This document shows positions 23,633 to 31,109 of a DNA stretch of 40,489 nucleotides, piece after piece. Source of the stretch: an uncultured Clostridia bacterium (GTDB lineage: Bacteria; Bacillota; Clostridia; Christensenellales; Borkfalkiaceae). The stretch is from assembly GCA_944376455.1 (NCBI GenBank), contig CALWCO010000010.1, positions 1-40,489 of the forward strand. The letters are read 5' to 3'. The notes beneath the pieces were generated by a model. The model did not search any database, had not been told where the DNA came from, and saw only the letters and a program-made list of their open reading frames with translations. The translations under genes were made by a program, and so were the position numbers. The stretch's first letter is position 1. Each line of letters opens with the position of its first letter.

Positions 23633-25456
23633 ATGAAAAACACAGGGAAATCCAAAAAGACAACGCACCCGCCCAAGGTGCTGTATTTCGATGACGGAGA
23701 GGAGCGGCTGGATAAGAGTATCCGCAAGCGGACGGAGGAGGGCAGGCCGCTCGAAGCGTTGCGGCTGACCAACCGCCGCAACGAATTTTTCGACCCCACG
23801 CCCGATTCCTATGCCGCACAGGCAGATCTGTATGAAACGCTGGAAGTGTACACGCAGGCCATAAAAACCTGGTACCGTTTCCTCAATGAATGCGACGAGG
23901 ACTCTCTGGCGGAAGCCTATGAAGGGCTTGCCGTCAATTATATGAATCTCGGCAAAGAGGGACAGTCGGCCTATTATTACAATCAGTTGTTGCGCGTGGA
24001 CGACGAATTGAGCGAAGAGAGCAAGATGGACATCGTGGAGATGTTTTCCAAGCCCAAAAAGGAGGCATTCCGCATTGTCTATCCGCCCGAAAAGGCAGAC
24101 TATACGCCCGAGATCGAACAGGGATTGCGCGCGCTTCGGGAGAGCAATTTTTCTGCCGCGCGGGAGGCCTTTTCGCAAGTGGCGGCGGGATCGCCGCAAT
24201 ACCGCACGGCGCAGAACCTCGTGGCAGTGGCCTATCTTTTGGAAGACCGCAAAGAGGAAGCACGCGCGCTTTGCGAAAAATTGATCGCCGAAAACGACGG
24301 GGACGTGCAGGCCTACACGACCTATGCCGCCATTCTCGGCCAGACGGAGGAGCGGGAAAAGGCGGCGGCAGTGGCGAAAAAGCTGTCCGGTATGTACACC
24401 GAGGATACGGACGAACTCTATAAAATCGCAACGGTCTGTTGCGAAAACGGCCTGCATGCCGCCGCGCTGGAGAAATTTATACAGCTTGAAAAGGAAATGC
24501 CCAATGACGGGAATTTGCTCTATTTCAAGGCGGTCTCGGCCTATAAGAGCGGCAATATTCCGCTCGCATTGGATACCTTCGATCGGCTTTTGGTCATATA
24601 TCCCGAAGCGGCCGTGGCGCGCTATTATTACGATCTCTTACGGCATTATCCGGATCATCGGGACAAAGAAGACATAGTCGAGCCCGATCTGACTTATTTT
24701 TACCGCGTGCCGCAAAAGGTGCGAGAAGCCTATTGCGATATGCTTTGTTTTCTGGAAGGGCTTCATGTCAGAGAGGCCGAGGAACTTTCCGACAACCCGC
24801 AGGTGATTTCCGTCCTCCAATGGAGTTTTGACGAACTGGACGGTGCGGACGGGGATCTGCAGATGCTTGCGATGAGCGCGGCCGTCCATTGCCGTTATGA
24901 GCGGTTTGTCGAGGAAACGTTGCTCGATCCCGACGTGTCCGACGTGGTCAAGGTGCAGACCATGCAGCTCATCGCCGAACAGAACAAGGAAACGGAATAC
25001 GGCGTCGTTGTCTGTCATATTTATCGGCACGTGCGGTTTTACCGTCTGAAAATCAACGGAAAAAAGAAAAAGAAATTTCTGCACGCCTATGCCGCCGTGT
25101 TTGCCAAGTTTGCGGTTGTTTCGGACAACCATGCCCAAAGAATCCGCTCTTCCGCCGAACTTTTATACAATTGCCTTGCTTTGCGCGAAGCGACTTCTTA
25201 CGCCGATAAGCCCGAAAACATTTCCTGTGCGATCTATCTTCTCGCGGACATTCGGGAAGCGGGTTCCAAGCCCGCCGCCGCGGCAGAGCTGTTCGGCGCG
25301 GAGGAGGCGGAAGTGTCCGAAATTCTGGAGCTTGTCCGTGCGGTGACCAACGAAGTGTTGCGCCGCGGCAGAAAAGAGAGCCCGAAGGCGGACGAAGAGT
25401 CCGCGGCCGCATATGCGGAAACGGACGCAGAAAAAAAGGACGACGGGGAGGAATAA
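23633..25456 (+). CDS. Tetratricopeptide-repeat protein
   Basis: 607 residues, predicted cytoplasmic and almost entirely helical. Repeats of about 34 residues are visible from about 55 to 340, for example AEAYEGLAVNYMNLGKEGQSAYYYNQLLRVD, QNLVAVAYLLEDRKEEARALCEKLIAE and LLYFKAVSAYKSGNIPLALDTFDRLLVIYPE, typical TPR spacing. The C-terminal half is helical without a clear repeat and ends in an acidic tail. No catalytic domain is seen, so a scaffold role is likely. It lies 21 nt after hslO and 6 nt before the next gene, consistent with one transcript. Confidence 0.85.
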   Translation: MKNTGKSKKTTHPPKVLYFDDGEERLDKSIRKRTEEGRPLEALRLTNRRNEFFDPTPDSYAAQADLYETLEVYTQAIKTWYRFLNECDEDSLAEAYEGLAVNYMNLGKEGQSAYYYNQLLRVDDELSEESKMDIVEMFSKPKKEAFRIVYPPEKADYTPEIEQGLRALRESNFSAAREAFSQVAAGSPQYRTAQNLVAVAYLLEDRKEEARALCEKLIAENDGDVQAYTTYAAILGQTEEREKAAAVAKKLSGMYTEDTDELYKIATVCCENGLHAAALEKFIQLEKEMPNDGNLLYFKAVSAYKSGNIPLALDTFDRLLVIYPEAAVARYYYDLLRHYPDHRDKEDIVEPDLTYFYRVPQKVREAYCDMLCFLEGLHVREAEELSDNPQVISVLQWSFDELDGADGDLQMLAMSAAVHCRYERFVEETLLDPDVSDVVKVQTMQLIAEQNKETEYGVVVCHIYRHVRFYRLKINGKKKKKFLHAYAAVFAKFAVVSDNHAQRIRSSAELLYNCLALREATSYADKPENISCAIYLLADIREAGSKPAAAAELFGAEEAEVSEILELVRAVTNEVLRRGRKESPKADEESAAAYAETDAEKKDDGEE

Positions 25457-25462
25457 ACGGGG

Positions 25463-26320
25463 ATGACGGATAAAGAAGAAAGGAAACCGCGCCTGTTCGA
25501 TCTGGACGGCGCATTCGACGCCCGCGTGGCGGAATATCTGCGCAAGAAAAAGAACAAGTATACCGAAGAGGAATGGGAAGACGCCGTGGCGGAATTATAC
25601 AAAAAATTCGGTCAGACGCGCATCGAAAGTCTGGGCGGTACGCCCGTCGAGTATTACGCCCGTATGTCGTCGGACGAGCTGGCCGCCGTGACGCGCGCGC
25701 ATTTCGCGCGTAAGGTGCCCGTGGACGGCTTTTTGCGCGCGGCGCTGGAAGAGCCGCGCGGCAGGGGCGTTCTTCTGTCTCTGCTGGAAGGCGGGGAAGC
25801 GGAAAGGCTTTTTGCCTTGGAATTGCTCGGCGAGGACAGGGAGGCATATCCCGCGTATCTTGCGCTCTTTGAACGCACCGATTCCGCCGCGGTGCAGGGA
25901 CGGCTGGCCGAAATTTTTGCGGCGGATGCCGACGGAGTGGCAGACGATCTGTTGGCAATATACCGCCGCGGGAACAAAAAAGAGGAAATTGCCGATATAT
26001 TGAGTCGTTGTCTGTCCCCCCGAGAGGAAATATTTTCTTTGCTTTTGGAGGACTTTCGCCGCGCAGAAGGCGCGTCCGCGGAGGCTTGTGCCGAGCGGCT
26101 GGGGCGGTACGGCGATGTGCGGGCGTTGCCCGAAATCGAGAGAAAGGCTGCTTTGAGCGAAACGGGCTATCTTGCCTGGCGCGCCATGCGGCTGGCGGCG
26201 GAAGCCTTGGGCGGGAAGTTGCCCGAACGGGATTTTTCAAAGGATGAAGAATATGTCGCGCTCGCGCGCGAGGAAGAAAAGCGGCGCCGCGAACAGGAAG
26301 AGGCATTGCAAAAAGAATGA
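25463..26320 (+). CDS. Helical-repeat (HEAT-like) protein of unknown function
   Basis: 285 residues, soluble, rich in Ala, Glu, Arg and Leu. The middle section reads as consecutive short helix pairs (LRAALEEPRGRGVLLSLLEGG, AERLFALELLGEDREAYPAYLAL, RLAEIFAADADGVADDLLAIY), as in HEAT/ARM solenoids, and the C-terminus is a charged coil (EEEKRRREQEEALQKE). The GGGGATG start context lies 6 nt after the TPR gene, so the two products may interact. No family was recognised with certainty. Confidence 0.75.
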   Translation: MTDKEERKPRLFDLDGAFDARVAEYLRKKKNKYTEEEWEDAVAELYKKFGQTRIESLGGTPVEYYARMSSDELAAVTRAHFARKVPVDGFLRAALEEPRGRGVLLSLLEGGEAERLFALELLGEDREAYPAYLALFERTDSAAVQGRLAEIFAADADGVADDLLAIYRRGNKKEEIADILSRCLSPREEIFSLLLEDFRRAEGASAEACAERLGRYGDVRALPEIERKAALSETGYLAWRAMRLAAEALGGKLPERDFSKDEEYVALAREEEKRRREQEEALQKE

Positions 26321-26328
26321 ATTTTTAT

Positions 26329-26364
26329 GCCGCGGCGGATCGGATGGTCCGCCGCGGCGTTTTT
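26329..26364 (+). terminator. Terminator of the hslO-TPR-HEAT unit
   Basis: An 11-bp stem GCCGCGGCGGA / TCCGCCGCGGC (26329-26339, 26348-26358) is followed by GTTTTT, 9 nt after the last gene. Confidence 0.88.
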
Positions 26365-26414
26365 AATATAGATTATCCGCTTGCCATGCCCGTGAATGAT
26401 GATTTGAATCGGAG

Positions 26415-26456
26415 AAAAAACGTCGCGCATAAGTTGTCGGCAACTTATGCGCGACG
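26415..26456 (-). other. Perfect 16-bp hairpin with T-run on the minus strand
   Basis: Arms 26421-26436 and 26441-26456 pair perfectly around TCGG. Read on the minus strand it is followed by TTTTTT (26420-26415), a textbook terminator, yet no minus-strand gene lies upstream of it. It sits just upstream of the spoIVA promoter. Confidence 0.6.
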
Positions 26457-26465
26457 GGCGGATGT

Positions 26466-26493
26466 CATATTCCCGTTCCTTCCCGCATACACT
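26466..26493 (+). promoter_or_regulatory. Sigma-E promoter of spoIVA
   Basis: CATATT (26466-26471), 14 nt, CATACACT (26486-26493), a full match to CATACANT. spoIVA is a known sigma-E-dependent mother-cell gene. The inverted repeat ACTAAAC/GTTTAGT (26491-26510) overlaps the start, and CTAAACAAGT (26492-26501) matches 9 of 10 positions of the SpoIIID site WWRRACARNY. Confidence 0.85.
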
Positions 26494-26533
26494 AAACAAG
26501 TAAGTTTAGTCAAGCGGAGGCGTTGTTTGTCGT

Positions 26534-28009
26534 ATGGAAAATTATGATATTTACGAGGATATTGCCACGCGCACGCAGGGCGCGCTGTACATCGGCGTGG
26601 TCGGGCCGGTGCGCACGGGCAAATCCACTTTCATCAAGAGGTTTTTTCAGCAACTGATCATTCCCGCGGCGGCGGGAGAAAAACGTTCGCAGATGCAGGA
26701 TGAATTGCCGCAATCCGCGGGCGGCAAGACCATCATGACCACCGAACCGAAATTTGTCCCCGCACAGCCCGTGACCGTACAATTCGGAGAAAATACCTCC
26801 GCCGCCGTGCGGCTCATCGATTGCGTGGGATTCCTCGTTCCCGCGGCGTTCGGTGCGGAGGAAGAGGGAAAAGAGCGGTTGGTCAACACCCCCTGGCAGG
26901 AGGAGCCGCTTCCCTTCACGGAAGCCGCCCGCATCGGGACGCAGAAGGTCATCCGCGACCATTCCACCGTCGCGGTGCTCGTCACGACGGACGGGAGCAT
27001 CACGGACATTCCCCGCGAGAATTACATCCGTGCGGAGGAGGAATCGGTGGGGGAGATCAGGAAGATCGGAAAACCTTTTGTTATGCTCCTCAATTGCCGC
27101 GATCCCAAAGGGGAGGGCGCGGAAAAATTGCGGGAAGAGTTAGAGGAGAAATATGCTTGCCCCGTGCTTGCCGTCAATGCGGAAGAAATGGATAAAGACG
27201 AGTTGGCACAGGTGCTCAGGAGTCTGCTCTTTGAATTCCCCGTAACGGGCATCGACGTCAATATTCCCGATTGGATGCGTTCTCTGCCCGTGGATCATCC
27301 TTTGATTGCCGAGGTGGCCGACCGCTTGCGCGCCGTTGCGCCCAAAATCGAGAAGATGCGCGACTGTACATTGCTCGACGACGCATTCCGCGGCAGCGAG
27401 CAATTGCTCGGCACGACGGGCGTGGGGCTCAATCTTTCCCGCGGCACGGCGGAATGCACGGTTGCCGTCAAAGAGGAAATGTATTACCGCATCGTCAGCG
27501 AAGCGTGCGGCGAAACGGTCGGCAACGATTTCGAACTTTTGAAATATGTCCGTACGCTTGCGGAGAGCAAGCGCGGGTATGACAAGATCCGCGAAGCGTT
27601 TGCGGCGGCGCAGGAAGAGGGATACGGCGTCGTGCCTCCCGCCCGCGAAGACGTGGAACTGGAGGAGCCGCGGCTGGTTCGTCAGGGACAGAATTTCGGC
27701 ATTCATCTCACGGCGAGCGCGCCCTGTTATCACATCATCAAAGTCGATCTCACTTCTTCCGTCGATCCCATCGTCGGCACGCACGAACAGGGAGAGAGTT
27801 TTGTGGGAGAGCTGCTCGCCGATTATCGCACCGACGAGGAAAAACTTTGGTCGACCGAATTTTTCGGCAGGACTTTGCGTGAGTTGGTGGATGAGGGATT
27901 GCAAAAGAAGAGCGGCGGCATGCCCGAAAATATCCGTAAAAAAATGACGCGTGCCATTTCCCGCGTCGTCAACGACGGGCGGGGCGGGTTCCTCTGTATT
28001 TTGCTTTGA
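26534..28009 (+). CDS. spoIVA: Stage IV sporulation protein A
   Basis: ATPase that polymerises on the mother-cell face of the forespore outer membrane and forms the basement layer of the spore coat. The 491 residues match B. subtilis SpoIVA (492). Walker A is GPVRTGKS (24-31), with the family N-terminus YDIYEDIATRTQGALYIGVVG, Walker-B-like VRLIDCVGF, and the conserved hydrophobic C-terminus GGFLCILL. GGAGG lies 13 nt before ATG 26534, a rather long spacing. Transcribed from a sigma-E promoter; the next small gene is probably on the same transcript. Confidence 0.98.
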   Translation: MENYDIYEDIATRTQGALYIGVVGPVRTGKSTFIKRFFQQLIIPAAAGEKRSQMQDELPQSAGGKTIMTTEPKFVPAQPVTVQFGENTSAAVRLIDCVGFLVPAAFGAEEEGKERLVNTPWQEEPLPFTEAARIGTQKVIRDHSTVAVLVTTDGSITDIPRENYIRAEEESVGEIRKIGKPFVMLLNCRDPKGEGAEKLREELEEKYACPVLAVNAEEMDKDELAQVLRSLLFEFPVTGIDVNIPDWMRSLPVDHPLIAEVADRLRAVAPKIEKMRDCTLLDDAFRGSEQLLGTTGVGLNLSRGTAECTVAVKEEMYYRIVSEACGETVGNDFELLKYVRTLAESKRGYDKIREAFAAAQEEGYGVVPPAREDVELEEPRLVRQGQNFGIHLTASAPCYHIIKVDLTSSVDPIVGTHEQGESFVGELLADYRTDEEKLWSTEFFGRTLRELVDEGLQKKSGGMPENIRKKMTRAISRVVNDGRGGFLCILL

Positions 28010-28078
28010 AAACGTACGGAATAAAAATCGGGCTTTAAGGGCATACTGATACTAAATTTTTCTGAAAGGAGAAAACCC

Positions 28079-28207
28079 ATGCCCAAAAAGAAAAAGTCCA
28101 AAGTCAGAAACATCACGCAAGAGGAATATGAACGGTATATTTTGTCCCTGCAGGAGCAATCCGAAGCGGGGATGAAACCCGCGGAAAACGGTGAAGAGCA
28201 AGAATAA
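28079..28207 (+). CDS. 42-residue protein downstream of spoIVA
   Basis: A short frame with a good ribosome binding site (AAAGGAG, 8 nt before ATG). The sequence has a basic start (MPKKKKSKVRN), a predicted helix (TQEEYERYILSLQEQSE) and an acidic tail (ENGEEQE). Not a recognisable family. It does not resemble the 26-residue amphipathic SpoVM. It lies 69 nt after spoIVA with no terminator between, so it is probably co-expressed in the mother cell; tandem hairpins follow. Confidence 0.7.
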   Translation: MPKKKKSKVRNITQEEYERYILSLQEQSEAGMKPAENGEEQE

Positions 28208-28257
28208 AAAAATGGAAGCGTCGGAGCCGATCCCGCTTGCCGTTTTTCGGTAAAAAT

Positions 28258-28295
28258 GCCCGCCCGCAACATCGGTTGCGGGCGGGCGTTCGTTT
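28258..28295 (+). terminator. First hairpin after the spoIVA unit
   Basis: A perfect 13-bp stem (28258-28270 with 28275-28287), tetraloop ATCG, tail GTTCGTTT; a moderately good terminator. Confidence 0.65.
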
Positions 28296-28338
28296 ATAGG
28301 GCGGTTTGTCCGTTTGAGGGAAAAGTCTTGACAAGAGA

Positions 28339-28381
28339 ACGCCGTCGGGTGCAATTGAAATTGCGCCCGACGGCGTTTTTG
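28339..28381 (+). terminator. Second terminator after the spoIVA unit
   Basis: An about 15-bp stem from ACGCCGTCGGG with CCCGACGGCGT (one G-U pair), then TTTTT on the plus strand. It also lies beyond the convergent serA gene. Confidence 0.75.
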
Positions 28382-28430
28382 TTTATTGTTTATTTTTCAT
28401 GCCGTCGCCCGACGGGCGCGGTTCCTTTCG

Positions 28431-29597
28431 TCAAAGACTGCGCACGCGGATGACATCGTCGATTGCGGCAATGTCGGCGATCAGTTTGTCGGAAGGCTTG
28501 CTGTCCAGTTCGAGGATCAGATATGCATATTCTCCCTTGGAAGTGTCCTGCATGTTGGCGATGTTGATACCTTCGGCAGAGACGGCCGCAAGGATCTTGG
28601 ACAGGATCTCCTTGACGTTGCGGTGCAGAACGGTCACGCGCGCGGCCGCCGAACGGGGCATGGTGCAGGCGGGATAGTTGACACTGTTGGCGATGTTGCC
28701 GTTTTCGATGTAGTCAACCAGCTCGCTTGCCGCCATATAGGCGCAGTTGTCCTCCGCTTCGGGCGTGCTGGCACCGAGGTGGGGGAAGATGATAACGTTT
28801 TCTTTGCCCAGCAGGTCCAAAGCGCCGAAGTCGGTCAGGTAACGTCCGACCTTGCCGCTTTCGATGGCCGCGAGCACGTCGGCGTTGTTCACCAGTTCGC
28901 CGCGCGCGTCGTTGACGATGACCACGCCGTCTTTGCACATGGCGAGGGAATCCTTATTGATGATTTCGCGCGTGTCGTTCGTCAGGGGAACGTGCAGGGT
29001 GATGTAGTCGCAGTTTTTGAAGATCTCGGCGGTATCATAGACATGCTTGACGCGGTGGTCGACCCGCCATGCGGCGTTGACGGAGATGAAGGGGTCGTAT
29101 CCCATGACGCTCATGCCGAGTTCGACGGCGGCATTGGCGACCATGGCGCCGATGGCGCCGAGGCCGATGACGCCCAGCGTCTTGCCCATAATTTCTCTGC
29201 CGACGAATTTGGATTTGCCCTTTTCCACGGCCTTGGAGAAATTGGCCCCTTCGTTGCCGAGGGATTGAATCCAGGCGGCGCCGTCGGTGATCTTTCTGCC
29301 GCCGAGGAAGAGCTGGCAGAGCACGAGTTCCTTGACGGCGTTGGCGTTGGCGCCGGGGGTGTTGAATACCACGATGCCCTTTTCGGCGCATACGTCGCAA
29401 GGAATATTGTTTACGCCCGCGCCCGCGCGCGCGATAGCGAGCAGGGAAGGGTTGGCGGCAAAGTCATATTCTTTCATGGCCGCACTGCGCACCATGATGC
29501 CTTCGGGGTCCTTTTCGCTGTCCGAATAGGAATAGGAAGAAGGGATAACTTTGTTGGCGACGGGGCTGATTGCGTTGAGTTTGAGAATTTTTGCCAT
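28431..29597 (-). CDS. serA: D-3-phosphoglycerate dehydrogenase
   Basis: First step of serine synthesis, oxidising 3-phosphoglycerate with NAD. The 388 residues contain the Rossmann motif GLGAIG (145-150), catalytic Arg232 in NDARGELVN, His273 in PHLGAST, and a short C-terminal ACT domain (about 320-388) for serine sensing. The stretch between Arg and His reads TDFGALDLLGKENV, so the usual catalytic-Glu motif (DVFxxEP) is absent; I recall the same form in other clostridial SerA proteins. It is 2 nt downstream of serC, so one operon. Confidence 0.95.
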   Translation of the reverse strand: MAKILKLNAISPVANKVIPSSYSYSDSEKDPEGIMVRSAAMKEYDFAANPSLLAIARAGAGVNNIPCDVCAEKGIVVFNTPGANANAVKELVLCQLFLGGRKITDGAAWIQSLGNEGANFSKAVEKGKSKFVGREIMGKTLGVIGLGAIGAMVANAAVELGMSVMGYDPFISVNAAWRVDHRVKHVYDTAEIFKNCDYITLHVPLTNDTREIINKDSLAMCKDGVVIVNDARGELVNNADVLAAIESGKVGRYLTDFGALDLLGKENVIIFPHLGASTPEAEDNCAYMAASELVDYIENGNIANSVNYPACTMPRSAAARVTVLHRNVKEILSKILAAVSAEGINIANMQDTSKGEYAYLILELDSKPSDKLIADIAAIDDVIRVRSL

Positions 29598-29599
29598 GA

Positions 29600-30688
29600 T
29601 TATTTGTTCTCCGTTTCAAATTTTTTCATGAATTCGATGAGGGCCTTGACGCCTTCGACGGGCATCGCGTTGTAGATGGAGGCGCGCATACCGCCGACGA
29701 GGCGATGTCCTTTGAGGGAAACAAGCCCCGCCGCCGTCGCTTCTTTGACGAATTTGGCGTCGAGCTCGTCGCTGCCCGTGACGAAAGGCACGTTCATGGT
29801 CGAACGGTATTTCTTTTCCACATAGTTATGGAAGAGAGAAGAGTTGTCGATGAAGTCGTACAACAGTCCCGCCTTGTACTCGTTGATCTTCTCCATCTCC
29901 TTGATGCCGCCGAGCCTGATGAGGCGGCGCATGACGAGGTTGGCGATATAGATGGAGAAGCAGGGAGGCGTATTGTAGAGCGAATGCGCGCCTTCCTTGT
30001 CCTGCGTCTTCCATTTGAGCATTGTGGGGCAGATCTTGAGCGGGTTCTGGATGAGAGAACGCTTGGCGATGACGATGGTGACGCCGGCGGGCGCGATGTT
30101 CTTCTGTGCGCCCGCATAGATGACGCCGAAGCGGGACACGTCCACTTCTCTCGAAAGAATGTCCGACGACATATCCGCAACGAGGGGAACGTTTCCCGTC
30201 TCGGGGAATTCGATAAAGCGGGTACCGAAGATGGTGTTGTTGGAAGTGAGGTGCACGTAATCGGCATCGGCGTTGAAGGCGATCTTGCTCACGTCGGGAA
30301 TGTAGGTATAATTCTTATCCTCGGAGGAAGCGACGCATTTCGCACCGTCTCCGCCATAGATGACGCCTTCTTCATAGGCTTTCTTGGCGAAGTTACCGGT
30401 TACGATGTAATCGGCTTTACCGTTATGCATGAGGTTGAGGGGAACGGCGGCAAACTGCTGGGACGCCCCGCCCTGCACGAAGAGAACGGCGTAGTCGTCG
30501 GGGATATTCATCAGGCTGCGCAAAGAGGCTTCCGCTTCTTCCACGACCGCCATGAATTTTTTGTTGCGGTGGGAGATCTCCGTAACCGACATGCCCGTAT
30601 TCTGGAAATCCAGAAGTTCTTTCTGTGCCTCTTCCAGCACTTCGAGGGGAAGCGTGGAAGGACCTGCTGCGAAATTGTAAGCTCTCAT
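29600..30688 (-). CDS. serC: Phosphoserine aminotransferase
   Basis: PLP enzyme, second step of serine synthesis (also acts in pyridoxal phosphate synthesis in some bacteria). The 362 residues contain the N-terminal YNFAAGPSTLP, GGAS (73-76) binding PLP phosphate, Lys196 in YAGAQKN as the Schiff-base lysine, and the C-terminal GHRLVGGMRASIYNAMP. The AAGGAGCATTGTAATT context precedes the ATG. It is the first gene of serC-serA; no serB is seen here. Confidence 0.97.
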   Translation of the reverse strand: MRAYNFAAGPSTLPLEVLEEAQKELLDFQNTGMSVTEISHRNKKFMAVVEEAEASLRSLMNIPDDYAVLFVQGGASQQFAAVPLNLMHNGKADYIVTGNFAKKAYEEGVIYGGDGAKCVASSEDKNYTYIPDVSKIAFNADADYVHLTSNNTIFGTRFIEFPETGNVPLVADMSSDILSREVDVSRFGVIYAGAQKNIAPAGVTIVIAKRSLIQNPLKICPTMLKWKTQDKEGAHSLYNTPPCFSIYIANLVMRRLIRLGGIKEMEKINEYKAGLLYDFIDNSSLFHNYVEKKYRSTMNVPFVTGSDELDAKFVKEATAAGLVSLKGHRLVGGMRASIYNAMPVEGVKALIEFMKKFETENK

Positions 30689-31034
30689 AATTACAATGCT
30701 CCTTAAAAGATTTACTCAATGATATGATTTTATATCCGTAACGCCGGGCGGCAAAAGCATACAATAAGGTAACAATACACCCATCTTGACTTATGCCGAA
30801 ATATATTATATACTCTTTTTTTATATTTTGCAAGCAAATTTTATATTTTACAGGCGAATCGTGCGGGGGGCGGGAAAGAATAAAATAGGGTGCGGAAAAT
30901 GATCGCAGGATTCGAAAAACGGGATTTTTGCCGAGGGCATGACGGAAAAAACCGTTATTTTCGGAAAAAAACGGCTGAAAATAATGAGAAAATAAAAAAA
31001 ATAAAAAAAATTAAAAAAATTTTTCAAAAGACTA
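30689..31034. other. AT-rich divergent intergenic region
   Basis: No gene is visible. It contains TTTTATATTTTGCA (30819-30832) and TTTTATATTTTACA (30839-30852), a 20-nt-period direct repeat, and a long A/T tract near 30960-31025. The serC promoter must lie here, but I found no clear consensus match. Confidence 0.5.
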
Positions 31035-31063
31035 TTTACTTTTTCGGAATATTGTTGTACAAT
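31035..31063 (+). promoter_or_regulatory. Promoter of the 931-residue protein gene
   Basis: TTTACT (31035-31040), 17 nt, TACAAT (31058-31063); leader of about 40 nt with GTGAGG before the ATG at 31110. Confidence 0.7.
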
Positions 31064-31109
31064 AGTAAACAAGGATACTATAAATCTTGTTTTTGTGAGG
31101 TAATCAAAT

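Noticed and set aside
2210-26393. Recurring intergenic CATGCCCGT (2210, 6106, 26385)
   Set aside because: Three copies of a 9-mer in a GC-rich genome where ATGCCCG is also common in coding DNA; not enough to call a dispersed element without genome-wide counts.
28386-29675. A 429-codon plus-strand frame opposite serA
   Set aside because: serA is unambiguous from its motifs and operon with serC; the antisense translation has no recognisable domain.
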